Part shown: one piece after another, positions 56,433 to 64,000 of the stretch | Layout of the letters: every line of letters starts with the position of its first letter | Position numbering within the stretch: the stretch's first letter is position 1 | Origin: Thermus composti | Lineage (GTDB): Bacteria; Deinococcota; Deinococci; Deinococcales; Thermaceae | Length of the DNA stretch: 64,000 nt | Assembly (NCBI RefSeq): GCF_014647535.1 | Contig: NZ_BMPJ01000004.1 | Coordinates: forward strand, 49,763 to 113,762 | Direction of reading: 5' to 3' | Program-made: the position numbers and the translations under genes | Notes under the pieces: model-generated | The model's database searches: none | What the model was told of the DNA's origin: nothing | What the model saw: the letters and a program-made list of their open reading frames with translations, nothing else

Positions 56433-57224
56433 ATGCTGCGCTTCGCCGTGCTGGGCCACCCCGTGGCCCACTCCCTCTCCCCGGCCATGCACCGCTTCGC
56501 CCTGGAAAGCCTGGGGCTTAAGGGGGTTTACGAGGCCCTGGACACGCCCTTGGAGGCGCTTCCCGGGCGGCTAGAGGCGGTGCGGGAGGGCTATAGGGGG
56601 GTGAACCTCACCCTGCCCTTGAAGGAGGCGGCCCTGGGGCTTTTGGACTGGGTCTCCCCCGAGGCCCAAAGGATCGGGGCGGTGAACACCGTGCTCAACG
56701 TGGAGGGGAGGCTTCTTGGCTTCAACACCGACGCCCCGGGTTTTTTGGAGGCCTTAAAGGCGGGGGGGATTCCCCTAAAGGGCCCCGCCCTCGTCCTTGG
56801 GGCGGGGGGTGCGGGGCGGGCGGTGGCCTTCGCCCTGAAGGAAGCGGGCCTCGAGGTCTGGGTCTGGAACCGCACCCCAGAAAAGGCCCGCGCCCTGGCG
56901 GAGGCCTTCGGCCTGGAGGCCGTCCCCTTGGAAAAGGCGCGGGAGGCCAGGCTCCTGGTGAACGCCACCCGGGTGGGCCTGGAAGACCCCCAGGCCACGC
57001 CCTTGCCCCCAGAACTCTTCCCTCAGGAGGGGGCGGCGGTGGACCTGGTCTACAAGCCCCTTTGGACCCGCTTCCTAAAGGAGGCCCAGGCCAGGGGCCT
57101 TAAGGTGCAGACCGGGCTTCCCATGCTGGCCTGGCAGGGGGCCTTGGCCTTCCGCATCTGGACGGGCCTTCTCCCCGACCCCGAGGGGATGGAGCGGGCG
57201 GCCCTCGAGGCTTTGGGGGAATAA
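56433..57224 (+). CDS. aroE: Shikimate dehydrogenase
   Basis: The NADPH-dependent step of the shikimate pathway is carried out by this 263-residue enzyme. Catalytic K64 (LPLKEAA) and D100 (FNTDAPGF) lie at the numbers known for the T. thermophilus enzyme. The shikimate-binding HSLSPAMH is near 13-20 and the dinucleotide loop GAGGAG is at 123-128. The TAA stop overlaps the -10 of the following antitoxin gene. Confidence 0.98.
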   Translation: MLRFAVLGHPVAHSLSPAMHRFALESLGLKGVYEALDTPLEALPGRLEAVREGYRGVNLTLPLKEAALGLLDWVSPEAQRIGAVNTVLNVEGRLLGFNTDAPGFLEALKAGGIPLKGPALVLGAGGAGRAVAFALKEAGLEVWVWNRTPEKARALAEAFGLEAVPLEKAREARLLVNATRVGLEDPQATPLPPELFPQEGAAVDLVYKPLWTRFLKEAQARGLKVQTGLPMLAWQGALAFRIWTGLLPDPEGMERAALEALGE

Positions 57225-57227
57225 AAT
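57222..57227 (+). promoter_or_regulatory. -10 element of the vapBC-like pair
   Basis: TAAAAT begins on the aroE stop codon TAA and is followed by six bases and the ATG of the antitoxin gene at 57234, again the leaderless spacing. Confidence 0.5.
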
Positions 57228-57233
57228 GAACCC

Positions 57234-57509
57234 ATGAGGTTTCGCCGGGTACAGGTGGTGCTGGAGGAAGCCGAGTGGGCCAAGGTTAAGCGCTTGGCCT
57301 GGAGGCTCCGCCTGGCCCGGGGGCGTCCGGTGAGCGCTCAGGAAGTGCTGCGGGAGCTGGTGACCCGGGGGCTTAGGGAGGAGGCGCGCCCCAAGGAGGC
57401 GTACCAGGAGGTCCTCGAGGCCCTTCGTCTTCTAGGGGAGGAGGCCGTCGAGGGGCGGGATTTCCTGGAGGAGGACCGTCAAGCCCATGACGAGCGCCTG
57501 GGTGCTTGA
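57234..57509 (+). CDS. Ribbon-helix-helix-type antitoxin (VapB-like)
   Basis: The 91-residue protein is encoded just before a PIN toxin. The N-terminus MRFRRVQVVLEEAEWAKVKRLAWRLRL followed by PVSAQEVLRELVTRGLREE fits a strand-helix-helix DNA-binding domain (about 3-50). The acidic C-terminus (EVLEALRLLGEEAVEGRDFLEEDRQAHDERL) would wrap the toxin. It overlaps the toxin gene by 23 bp. Antitoxin calling rests on size, fold pattern and context; no family name is certain. Confidence 0.75.
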   Translation: MRFRRVQVVLEEAEWAKVKRLAWRLRLARGRPVSAQEVLRELVTRGLREEARPKEAYQEVLEALRLLGEEAVEGRDFLEEDRQAHDERLGA

Positions 57510-57924
57510 CGCCTCCGTGGCCGTGGTCGCAGTTACGGGGCACCCTTTGCGCGCTAAAGCGCAAGGGCTTTTGCAACGGGCAATCCAAGAGGAGCGGCTT
57601 CTTCTTGTCCCTCGGCTCTTTGCCTCTGAGGTGGCCTCGGCGCTACGGCGAGCGGCGTTTCACGGTGCCTTGACCCAGGAGGCGGCGGAGCGATCTTTGT
57701 ATCTCATCCTAAAGCTTCCTTGGGTCTACACCCGGGATGAGGACTTGGCCCTATCCGCTTTGCGCTGGGCGGCCAGGCTGGGTCAGGTGCGGGCCTACGA
57801 TGCTTTTTATGTGGCTCTGGCGGAGGCGGAAGGGGCCGAGTTCTGGACGGCGGATGGCCGTTTGGTGCAGGGGTTAAGAGCCTTGGGATTTTCCCGGGCC
57901 CGGGCGCTTGCGGAGGACCTGTGA
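57487..57924 (+). CDS. vapC: PIN-domain ribonuclease toxin (VapC-like)
   Basis: The 145-residue PIN domain has the expected acidic residues D8 (VLDAS), E48 (ASEVASAL), D105 (AYDAFYVALAE) and D123 (WTADGRL). VapC toxins cleave tRNA or rRNA under Mg2+; the target here is unknown. Codons end in T or A far more often than in the neighbours (for example CTT, TTT, TAT, GTT runs), a sign of recent transfer. The stop overlaps the GTG of yigZ (GTGA), so the module is spliced tightly between housekeeping genes. Confidence 0.9.
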   Translation: MTSAWVLDASVAVVAVTGHPLRAKAQGLLQRAIQEERLLLVPRLFASEVASALRRAAFHGALTQEAAERSLYLILKLPWVYTRDEDLALSALRWAARLGQVRAYDAFYVALAEAEGAEFWTADGRLVQGLRALGFSRARALAEDL

Positions 57925-58496
57925 GCCTCACCCTGGCGGGCTTGGTGATCCACGAGGAGGTGATCCGGAAAAGCCGCTTCATCGCCAAGGCGGCCCCCGT
58001 GGCCTCCGAGGCGGAGGCCCTGGATTTTCTTGAGAAAAACCGGGAAGAAGAGGCCACCCACAACGTCTACGCCTACAAGATAGGCTCCCTCTACCGCTTT
58101 TCCGACGACGGGGAGCCCTCGGGCACCGCCGGCAAACCCGTCCTCCACGCCATAGAGGCCCAGGGGCTGGACCGGGTAGCGGTCCTGGTGGTGCGCTACT
58201 TCGGCGGGGTGAAGCTGGGGGCGGGGGGGCTCGTGCGGGCCTATGGGGGGGTGGCGGCGGAGGCCTTGAGGCGGGCGCCCAAGGTCCCCTTGGTGGAGCG
58301 AGTGGCGCTCGCCTTCCTCGTGCCCTTCGCCGAGGTGGGCCGGGTCTACGCCCTCCTGGAGGCCCGCGCCCTAAAGGCCGAGGAGACCTACACCCCGGAG
58401 GGCGTGCGCTTCGCCCTCAAGCTCCCCGAGTCCGAGTGGGAAGGCTTTCTCCAGGCGCTCCTGGATGCCACCCGGGGCCAGGTCGCCCTGGAGTAG
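57921..58496 (+). CDS. yigZ: YigZ/IMPACT family protein (UPF0029)
   Basis: The 191-residue two-domain protein has an N-terminal IMPACT domain (about 15-120) with KSRFIAKAAPV, THNVYAYKIG, SDDGEPSGTAGKPVL and VVRYFGGVKLGAGGLVRAY. A C-terminal ferredoxin-like DUF1949 domain covers about 130-191. The homologue in T. thermophilus (TTHA1053, as I recall) also lies beside polA and has a known structure. A link to translation stress or RNA binding is suspected for the family; the biochemical role is unsettled. Confidence 0.93.
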   Translation: MSLTLAGLVIHEEVIRKSRFIAKAAPVASEAEALDFLEKNREEEATHNVYAYKIGSLYRFSDDGEPSGTAGKPVLHAIEAQGLDRVAVLVVRYFGGVKLGAGGLVRAYGGVAAEALRRAPKVPLVERVALAFLVPFAEVGRVYALLEARALKAEETYTPEGVRFALKLPESEWEGFLQALLDATRGQVALE

Positions 58497-58497
58497 C

Positions 58498-61002
58498 ATG
58501 GAGGCGATGCTTCCGCTCTTTGAACCCAAAGGCCGGGTCCTTTTGGTGGACGGCCATCACCTGGCCTACCGCACCTTCTTCGCTCTGAAGGGCCTCACCA
58601 CAAGCCGCGGGGAGCCGGTGCAGGCGGTCTACGGCTTCGCCAAGAGCCTTCTTAAGGCCCTGAAGGAGGATGGGTACAAGGCCGTCATCGTGGTCTTTGA
58701 CGCCAAGGCCCCCTCCTTCCGCCACGAGGCCTACGAGGGCTACAAGGCGGGCCGCGCCCCCACCCCCGAGGACTTCCCCCGGCAGCTTGCCCTCATCAAG
58801 GAACTGGTGGACCTCTTGGGGCTAAAGCGCCTCGAGGTGCCCGGCTATGAGGCGGACGACGTCCTGGCCACCCTAGCCAAGAAGGCGGAAGGGGAGGGTT
58901 ACGAGGTGCGGATCCTCACCGCCGACCGGGACCTTTTCCAGCTCGTCTCCGACCGCGTCGCCGTCCTCCACCCCGAGGGCCACCTCATCACCCCGGAGTG
59001 GCTTTGGGAGAGGTACGGCCTGAAGCCCGAGCAGTGGGTGGACTTCCGCGCCCTCGTGGGGGACCCCTCCGACAACCTCCCGGGGGTCAAGGGCATCGGG
59101 GAAAAAACCGCCCTCAAGCTCCTCAAGGAGTGGGGAAGCCTGGAAAACCTTCTCAAGAACCTGGACCGGGTGAAGCCGGAAAGCGTCCGGGAGAAGATCC
59201 GGGCCCACCTGGAGGACCTCAGGCTCTCCCTGGAGCTTTCCCGGGTGCGCACCGACCTCCCCCTGGAGGTGGACTTCGCCAAGCGGGGCGAGCCTGACCG
59301 GGAGGCCCTGAAGGCCTTTTTGGAGAGGCTGGAGTTCGGAAGCCTCCTCCACGAGTTTGGCCTCCTCGAGGCCCCCGCCCCCCTGGAGGAGGCCCCCTGG
59401 CCCCCGCCGGAAGGGGCCTTCGTGGGCTTCGTCCTCTCCCGCCCCGAGCCCATGTGGGCGGAGCTTCGGGCCCTGGCCGCCGCCAAAGAGGGCCGGGTGC
59501 ACCGGGCGGAAGACCCCATGGGGGGCCTTAGGGACCTAGGGGAGGTCCGGGGGCTTCTCGCCAAGGACCTGGCCGTCTTGGCCCTTCGCGAGGGGCTGGA
59601 CCTCGCCCCACGGGACGACCCCATGCTCCTCGCCTACCTCCTGGACCCCTCCAACACCACCCCGGAAGGGGTGGCCCGGCGCTACGGGGGGGAGTGGACG
59701 GAGGACGCCGCCCACCGGGCCCTCCTCGCCGAGCGGCTCCAACAAAACCTCTTGGAACGCCTCAAGGGAGAGGAAAAGCTCCTTTGGCTCTACCAAGAGG
59801 TGGAAAAGCCCCTCTCCCGGGTCCTGGCCCACATGGAGGCCACCGGGGTAAGGCTGGACGTGGCCTACCTGAAGGCCCTTTCCCTGGAGGTGGAGGCGGA
59901 GCTTAAGCGGCTTGAGGAGGAGGTCTACCGCCTGGCGGGCCACCCCTTCAACCTGAACTCCCGGGACCAGCTGGAAAGGGTTCTCTTTGACGAGCTTAAG
60001 CTTCCCGCCATCGGCAAGACGGAGAAGACGGGCAAGCGCTCCACCAGCGCCGCCGTGCTGGAGGCTTTGAGGGAGGCCCACCCCATCGTGGAGCGGATCC
60101 TCCAGTACCGGGAGCTCGCCAAGCTGAAAAGCACCTACATAGACCCCCTCCCCGCCTTGGTCCACCCCAGGACGGGAAGGCTCCACACCCGCTTCAACCA
60201 GACGGCCACGGCCACGGGGAGGCTTAGTAGCTCCGACCCCAACCTGCAGAACATCCCCATCCGCACCCCCCTAGGCCAGAGGATCCGCAAGGCCTTCGTG
60301 GCCGAGGAGGGCTTTCTCCTGGTGGCCTTGGACTATAGCCAGATTGAGCTTCGGGTCCTCGCCCACCTCTCGGGGGACGAGAACCTGATAAGGGTCTTCC
60401 AGGAGGGGAAGGACATCCACGCCCAGACGGCCAGCTGGATGTTCGGCGTGCCCCTCGAGGCCGTGGACCCCCGGATGCGCCGGGCGGCCAAGACCATCAA
60501 CTTCGGCGTCCTTTACGGGATGTCGGCCCACCGGCTTTCCCAGGAGCTTGCCATCCCCTACGAGGAGGCCGTGGCCTTCATTGAACGCTACTTCCAAAGC
60601 TACCCCAAGGTGCGGGCCTGGATTGAAAGGACCCTGGAGGAGGGGCGGCAAAGGGGCTACGTGGAGACCCTTTTCGGCCGCAGGCGCTACGTGCCCGACC
60701 TGAACGCCCGGGTGAAGAGCGTCCGGGAGGCGGCGGAGCGCATGGCCTTTAACATGCCCGTGCAGGGCACCGCCGCCGACCTGATGAAGCTCGCTATGGT
60801 GAGGCTCTTCCCTAGGCTTCCCGAGGTGGGGGCGAGGATGCTCCTCCAGGTCCACGACGAGCTCCTTCTCGAGGCGCCCAAGGAGCGGGCGGAGGAGGCG
60901 GCGGCCCTGGCCAAGGAGGTCATGGAGGGGGCCTATCCCCTCGCCGTGCCCCTGGAGGTGGAGGTGGGCATCGGGGAGGACTGGCTTTCCGCCAAGGGCT
61001 AG
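58498..61002 (+). CDS. polA: DNA polymerase I (Taq/Tth type)
   Basis: The 834-residue family A polymerase is for repair and Okazaki processing. The N-terminal 5' nuclease (about 1-290) has LLVDGHHLAYR, YEADDVLATLA and GDPSDNLPGVKGIGEKTA. The middle domain (about 295-425) has the exonuclease fold but lacks the acidic residues needed for 3'-5' proofreading, as in Taq. The polymerase core has motif A (ALDYSQIELRVLAH), the O-helix RRAAKTINFGVLYGM and motif C (LLQVHDELLLEAP). Length and sequence are closest to Tth and Z05 enzymes, with many substitutions. I chose ATG 58498 (MEAMLPLFEPKGR). Confidence 0.99.
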   Translation: MEAMLPLFEPKGRVLLVDGHHLAYRTFFALKGLTTSRGEPVQAVYGFAKSLLKALKEDGYKAVIVVFDAKAPSFRHEAYEGYKAGRAPTPEDFPRQLALIKELVDLLGLKRLEVPGYEADDVLATLAKKAEGEGYEVRILTADRDLFQLVSDRVAVLHPEGHLITPEWLWERYGLKPEQWVDFRALVGDPSDNLPGVKGIGEKTALKLLKEWGSLENLLKNLDRVKPESVREKIRAHLEDLRLSLELSRVRTDLPLEVDFAKRGEPDREALKAFLERLEFGSLLHEFGLLEAPAPLEEAPWPPPEGAFVGFVLSRPEPMWAELRALAAAKEGRVHRAEDPMGGLRDLGEVRGLLAKDLAVLALREGLDLAPRDDPMLLAYLLDPSNTTPEGVARRYGGEWTEDAAHRALLAERLQQNLLERLKGEEKLLWLYQEVEKPLSRVLAHMEATGVRLDVAYLKALSLEVEAELKRLEEEVYRLAGHPFNLNSRDQLERVLFDELKLPAIGKTEKTGKRSTSAAVLEALREAHPIVERILQYRELAKLKSTYIDPLPALVHPRTGRLHTRFNQTATATGRLSSSDPNLQNIPIRTPLGQRIRKAFVAEEGFLLVALDYSQIELRVLAHLSGDENLIRVFQEGKDIHAQTASWMFGVPLEAVDPRMRRAAKTINFGVLYGMSAHRLSQELAIPYEEAVAFIERYFQSYPKVRAWIERTLEEGRQRGYVETLFGRRRYVPDLNARVKSVREAAERMAFNMPVQGTAADLMKLAMVRLFPRLPEVGARMLLQVHDELLLEAPKERAEEAAALAKEVMEGAYPLAVPLEVEVGIGEDWLSAKG

Positions 61003-61259
61003 AAGAGGGCGTAGGCCGCCATCCCGAGGAGGACGCTAAGCCCCAGGTGGCGGGAAAGCCTCCAGGCAAGGAAGACCACGCAAAGGGCGGCCAGGGTCTT
61101 GGCCCACAACCAAGAAGGGGGCGGCGCGAAGGCGGAAACCAAGAAGAGGGCCACCACCAAGGCGGGCCCCGCCTGGCCCGGGGAAGGGCCTCTTTCCCCT
61201 CGCCAAGGCAGGTAGCGGAGGAGAAAGGTCCCCAGGGCCAGAACCAGGATGGGGATCAT
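60999..61259 (-). CDS. azlD: AzlD-type branched-chain amino-acid exporter subunit
   Basis: The 86-residue membrane protein has about four short hydrophobic helices and the AzlD pattern LGTFLLRYLPW near the N-terminus and KTLAALCVVFLAWRLSRHLGLSVLLGMAAY at the C-terminus. It forms a two-component exporter with AzlC (AzlCD in Bacillus, BrnFE in Corynebacterium). The start overlaps the azlC stop (ATGA). Its stop interlocks with the polA stop at CTAG. Confidence 0.9.
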   Translation of the reverse strand: MIPILVLALGTFLLRYLPWRGERGPSPGQAGPALVVALFLVSAFAPPPSWLWAKTLAALCVVFLAWRLSRHLGLSVLLGMAAYALF

Positions 61260-61921
61260 GGCCGCCTCCACAAGAAGCCCAAGACGCCCGCCAGGACAAG
61301 CCCCCAGGCGGTCTGGCCCAGGAGGTGAAGGGCGAAGGCCAAAAGCCCGGCACCCAGGGCCACCGGGTTTCGCAAATGAGGGAGGGCGAGGAGCAAAAAG
61401 AGGGCTGGCAGGGCGAAGGAAAGGCCCTCCCCCACCCCGGGAAGCTCCTGGAGCTGCGCGGCGCCGAAGGCGCCCAAAGAGGTGCCCAGGTTCCAGGCTA
61501 GGTAGGCGCCGAGGCCCAGGCCCAGGAAAAACCCCGTGCGGGCGGCTTGGGGCAGGCCGGGAAGGGACTTTAAGGCCACGGCGAAGACCTCGTCGGTGAG
61601 GAAGAAGGCCAGGAGGGGATGGCCCGCCAGGTATGGCCTTAGGGCGGGCCCGTAAAAGGCGTGGCGCAGGTTGAGGAGAAGGGCCACCCCTGCGGCGAGC
61701 CATGGCGAGGCGCCTTCCGCCAGGAGGCCGAGGAAGGCGAACTGGCTAGCTCCGGCGAAGACCAGAAGGGAAAGGAGCTGCACGGCCCAAGGAGCAAGCC
61801 CTGCGCCGACCCCAGCCATGCCGAAGGCCACGGCCACGGGAAAGTACCCCAAGGCCACGGGCCAGGCGGCGAGGAGCCCCTGGCGCAGGGGGCTTGGCGT
61901 GGGCGAGGGAAAGGTGGCCAT
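61256..61921 (-). CDS. azlC: AzlC-type branched-chain amino-acid exporter, large subunit
   Basis: The 221-residue protein has six to seven membrane helices. Typical AzlC features are the N-terminal LRQGLLAAWPVALGYFPVAVAFGM, FAGASQFAFLGLLAEGA and LNLRHAFYGPALRPYL with FLTDEVFAVAL. AzlC-AzlD exports branched-chain amino acids or analogues. A TATAAT seven bases upstream of the ATG implies a leaderless transcript. It is divergent from glmM over 38 bases. Confidence 0.93.
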   Translation of the reverse strand: MATFPSPTPSPLRQGLLAAWPVALGYFPVAVAFGMAGVGAGLAPWAVQLLSLLVFAGASQFAFLGLLAEGASPWLAAGVALLLNLRHAFYGPALRPYLAGHPLLAFFLTDEVFAVALKSLPGLPQAARTGFFLGLGLGAYLAWNLGTSLGAFGAAQLQELPGVGEGLSFALPALFLLLALPHLRNPVALGAGLLAFALHLLGQTAWGLVLAGVLGFLWRRP

Positions 61922-61928
61922 AGAGGGG

Positions 61929-61934
61929 ATTATA
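61929..61934 (-). promoter_or_regulatory. -10 element of azlCD (leaderless)
   Basis: A consensus TATAAT on the minus strand, seven bases before the azlC ATG. No clear -35. Confidence 0.6.
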
Positions 61935-61946
61935 AAGAGGGTGGGG

Positions 61947-61952
61947 TATAGT
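61947..61952 (+). promoter_or_regulatory. -10 element of glmM (leaderless)
   Basis: TATAGT is followed by seven bases and the ATG at 61960. It is back to back with the azlC -10, twelve bases apart. Confidence 0.6.
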
Positions 61953-61959
61953 GGGCCGG

Positions 61960-63267
61960 ATGAGGCGCTACTTCGGCACCGACGGGGTGCGGGGAGAGGC
62001 GGGGAAGCCTCCCCTGACCCCGGAGTTCGTCCTGAAGCTCGGCCAGGCGGCGGGGGCCTACTTCCGGGCCCAGGAGGAAAGGCCCGTGGTCCTCATCGCC
62101 AAGGACACCCGGGAGTCCTCGGACCTCCTGGAAGCGGCCTTGGCGGCGGGGCTTATGAGCCAGGGGGTGCGGGTGGAGCACCTGGGGGTTTTGCCTACCC
62201 CCGGGGTGGCCCACCTCACCAAGGCCCTCAAGGCCACGGCGGGGGCCATGATCTCCGCCAGCCACAACCCCTACCAGGACAACGGCATCAAGTTCTTCGG
62301 CCCCACAGGGGAGAAGCTTCCCGACGAGGCCGAGGAGGCCATAGAGGCCCTCCTCGAGGAGGCCCACCCCACCCGGGGCATCGGCACCGTGGGGGACTTC
62401 CGGGAGGCCGAAAGGATGTACCTGGACTTCCTCCTGGCCCACGCCCCGGACCTTTCCGGCCTTAGGATCGGCCTGGATTTGGCCCACGGGGCCACCTACC
62501 GGGTGGGCCCCAAGCTCTTCCAGAAGGCGGGGGCCGAGGTCATGGCCTTCTTCAACACCCCAGACGGCCGGAACATCAACCGGGCCTGCGGCTCCACCCA
62601 CCCCGAGGCCCTGGCCCGTTTCGTGGTGGAGCTCGGGCTGGACCTGGGCATCGCCTTTGACGGGGACGGGGACCGGGTGCAGTTCATAGACCGCAAGGGG
62701 CGCCTCTTCCACGGAGACCACATTCTCTACCTCACCGCCTTGGCCTACGGGGAAAAGGGCGTGGTGGGCACGGTGATGAGCAACATGGGCCTCGAGGTGG
62801 CCTTAAGGGCGAGGGGCCTCGCCTTCCACCGGGCGGCGGTGGGGGACCGGTACGTGCTGGAGATGCTCAAGGAAAAGGACCTGGCCTTGGGCGGGGAGCC
62901 TTCCGGGCACGTGATCTTCCGCCGCCACCACACCACGGGGGACGGCCTCCTCACCGCCCTCCTCACCCTCAAGGCCTTGAAGGCCTTAGGGGGGGACCTC
63001 GCCCACTGGTACGAGGCGCTTCCCCTCTACCCCCAGGTCCTCCTCAACGTACGGGTTTCCGACAAGGCCAAGGTGATGGCGGACCCGAGGCTTGGGGAGG
63101 CCGTCCGCGAGGCCGAGGCCCGCCTAAGGGGAAGGGGCCGGGTGAACGTCCGCCCCTCGGGGACCGAGCCCGTGGTGCGGGTCATGGTGGAGGCGGAAGA
63201 GGGGGCGGAGGAGGTGGCCCAGGCCCTGGCTGCCCTGGTCAAGGAGCTGGACCAGGGGGTAAGCTAG
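61960..63267 (+). CDS. glmM: Phosphoglucosamine mutase
   Basis: GlmM makes glucosamine-1-phosphate for peptidoglycan. Its 435 residues show the four alpha-phosphohexomutase signatures: phospho-serine loop SASHNPYQDNG (S101), metal loop DGDGDR (234-239), sugar loop GGEPSGH and phosphate site RPSGTEPVVRVM. The start FGTDGVRG N-terminus is typical. I chose the ATG at 61960, which follows a -10 by seven bases; the GTG at 61951 would lie inside the promoter. It is followed five bases later by rbfA. Confidence 0.97.
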   Translation: MRRYFGTDGVRGEAGKPPLTPEFVLKLGQAAGAYFRAQEERPVVLIAKDTRESSDLLEAALAAGLMSQGVRVEHLGVLPTPGVAHLTKALKATAGAMISASHNPYQDNGIKFFGPTGEKLPDEAEEAIEALLEEAHPTRGIGTVGDFREAERMYLDFLLAHAPDLSGLRIGLDLAHGATYRVGPKLFQKAGAEVMAFFNTPDGRNINRACGSTHPEALARFVVELGLDLGIAFDGDGDRVQFIDRKGRLFHGDHILYLTALAYGEKGVVGTVMSNMGLEVALRARGLAFHRAAVGDRYVLEMLKEKDLALGGEPSGHVIFRRHHTTGDGLLTALLTLKALKALGGDLAHWYEALPLYPQVLLNVRVSDKAKVMADPRLGEAVREAEARLRGRGRVNVRPSGTEPVVRVMVEAEEGAEEVAQALAALVKELDQGVS

Positions 63268-63271
63268 GGGC

Positions 63272-63559
63272 ATGGGGCACGGGAAGGCCCACCTGGAAGC
63301 GCGCCTTCGGCGGGTCCTGGCCGAGGCCATCCAGGGCCTCGAGGACCCCAGGCTCTTCCTCCTCACCGTGGAGGCGGTGCGCCTCTCCCCGGACGGGCGG
63401 GTGCTTTCCGTCTACGTGGAGGCCTTCGCCGGGGAGGAGGAGGCCCTAAGGGCCCTCGCCCAGGCCCGCAGGCGGCTTCTGGCCGCCCTGGCCCAGAGGG
63501 TGCGCCTGCGCCACCTGCCCCGGTTGGAGTTCCTGCCGTGGAGAGCGTTATCCGCCTAA
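63272..63559 (+). CDS. rbfA: Ribosome-binding factor A
   Basis: This 30S-maturation factor is needed for processing of the 16S rRNA 5' end. The 95-residue KH-like fold includes KAHLEARLRRVLAEAIQGLEDPRLFLLTVEAVRLSPDGRVLSVYVEAF and RRLLAALAQRVRLRHLPRLEFLPW. Length and sequence match the compact T. thermophilus protein, which lacks long tails. It is not in the nusA-infB operon, where many bacteria keep it. It overlaps the thioesterase start by 22 bp. Confidence 0.95.
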   Translation: MGHGKAHLEARLRRVLAEAIQGLEDPRLFLLTVEAVRLSPDGRVLSVYVEAFAGEEEALRALAQARRRLLAALAQRVRLRHLPRLEFLPWRALSA

Positions 63560-63978
63560 AGGTCCGCTACGCCGAGACCGACCAGATGGGGGTGGTCCAC
63601 CACTCCGTTTATGCCGTCTACCTGGAGGCGGCGCGGGTGGAGTTCCTGGAGGCCATCGGCCTCCCCTACGCCCAGGTGGAGGCGAGAGGGGTCTACTTCC
63701 CCGTGGTGGAGCTCGGCCTCACCTTCCGCGCCCCGGCCCGCTTCGGGGACGTCCTCGAGGTGCGCGCGCGCCTTTCGGGCCTCTCCCCAAGGGACCTCCG
63801 CTTCGCCTACCGGGTGGAGCGGGAAGGGGCCCTTTTGGCGGAAGGCTTCACCCGCCACCTCTGCCAGGTGGGAAGCCGGGCGGCGCGGATCCCGGAGGAC
63901 CTCTACCGGCTCCTTTCTAAGGTATACTCAGGCCCCCCTTTCGGATATTCACCCGCATATCCATTGACACGCCAATAA
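63538..63978 (+). CDS. Acyl-CoA thioesterase, 4HBT/YbgC type
   Basis: This 146-residue single hot-dog domain has the YbgC/4HBT helix motif YAETDQMGVVHHSVYAVYLEAARVEFLEAIG (catalytic Asp about 15) and central strands FRAPARFGDVLEVRARL and GFTRHLCQVG. The GTG start at 63538 lies within rbfA with GGAG nearby. The last ~20 codons (after LLSKV) are noticeably AT-richer and encode a tail SGPPFGYSPAYPLTRQ that usual members lack; a TATACT, an inverted repeat and a TTGACA fall in it. The substrate is unknown. Confidence 0.88.
   Translation: MESVIRLKVRYAETDQMGVVHHSVYAVYLEAARVEFLEAIGLPYAQVEARGVYFPVVELGLTFRAPARFGDVLEVRARLSGLSPRDLRFAYRVEREGALLAEGFTRHLCQVGSRAARIPEDLYRLLSKVYSGPPFGYSPAYPLTRQ
63943..63962 (+). 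repeat. Inverted repeat GGATAT-N8-ATATCC
   Basis: A perfect 6-bp inverted repeat with an 8-base spacer lies one base before a consensus TTGACA (63964-63969), at the extreme right of the window. It could be an operator for the next gene beyond the edge. No -10 at normal spacing is visible before the sequence ends. Confidence 0.4.
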
Positions 63979-64000
63979 AGAAGGGGGCTTGGGTAAATAC

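Overview
The window looks like chromosomal DNA of a Thermus species close to, but distinct from, T. thermophilus. Supporting signs are very high GC with C/G-ending codons, an archaeal-type V/A-ATPase operon, an 834-residue Taq/Tth-type DNA polymerase I, Gfh1 and a CzrB-type zinc exporter. A tmRNA tag (ANKPAYALAA) differs from the one I remember for T. thermophilus. Gene density is very high. Within operons, start and stop codons commonly interlock (ATGA, GTGA, TGATG), and many promoters put the -10 hexamer 6-7 nt before the start codon, which suggests leaderless mRNAs.

Layout. 1-4351 (-): rlmO, two small unknown genes, a UPF0173 metallo-hydrolase, a Ser/Thr kinase and a truncated acyl-CoA synthetase, apparently one operon. 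4379-12821 (+): the nine-gene V/A-ATPase operon G-I-K-E-C-F-A-B-D, with an internal hairpin after the c-ring gene. 12843-15589 (-): bidirectional terminator and aconitase. 15695-23936 (-): MarR repressor with its operator, two TolC-like proteins, an adaptor lipoprotein, an RND pump, an alpha/beta hydrolase and a CMD-family protein. 24030-25728 (+): CNNM/CorC protein and cytidine deaminase. 25725-29127 (-): LEA-2-like lipoprotein, DapA-superfamily lyase and a large unknown membrane protein. The last is divergent from sdaAB across only 17 bp, where both genes appear to share one near-palindromic -10 element.

29804-32579 (-): lepA and a histidine kinase without a neighbouring regulator. 32679 (+): tRNA-Val(CAC). 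32934-39048 (-): rimP-nusA-ylxR-infB-small secreted protein-secDF. 39211 (+): tmRNA. 39647-42688 (+): FMN riboswitch and ribD-ribE-ribBA. 42720-45799 (+): a membrane vWA protein and a Tat-exported MBL protein. 45802-46229 (+): a coiled-coil gene with a CRP-like site centred at -41.5. 46150-48729 (-): methylmalonyl-CoA mutase large and small subunits and a hot-dog thioesterase. 48789-56370 (-): nfeD, floA, an unknown, phoH, ybeY, dgkA, a zinc-finger protein, gfh1, lysS and czrB. 56433-61002 (+): aroE, a VapBC-like toxin-antitoxin pair of different base composition, yigZ and polA. 60999-61921 (-): azlC-azlD. 61960-63978 (+): glmM, rbfA and an acyl-CoA thioesterase.

Most genes are housekeeping: energy, translation, transcription elongation, ribosome maturation, cell wall, riboflavin and one-carbon/acyl-CoA metabolism. 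I found no CRISPR array, insertion sequence, prophage or rRNA gene. The accessory-looking parts are the toxin-antitoxin pair, the MarR-controlled pump, and the unknown membrane/lipoprotein clusters. No stretch over 300 bases lacks a feature. The largest non-protein intervals (about 32580-32933 and 39049-39770) hold tRNA-Val, the tmRNA, the riboswitch and their promoters and terminators.
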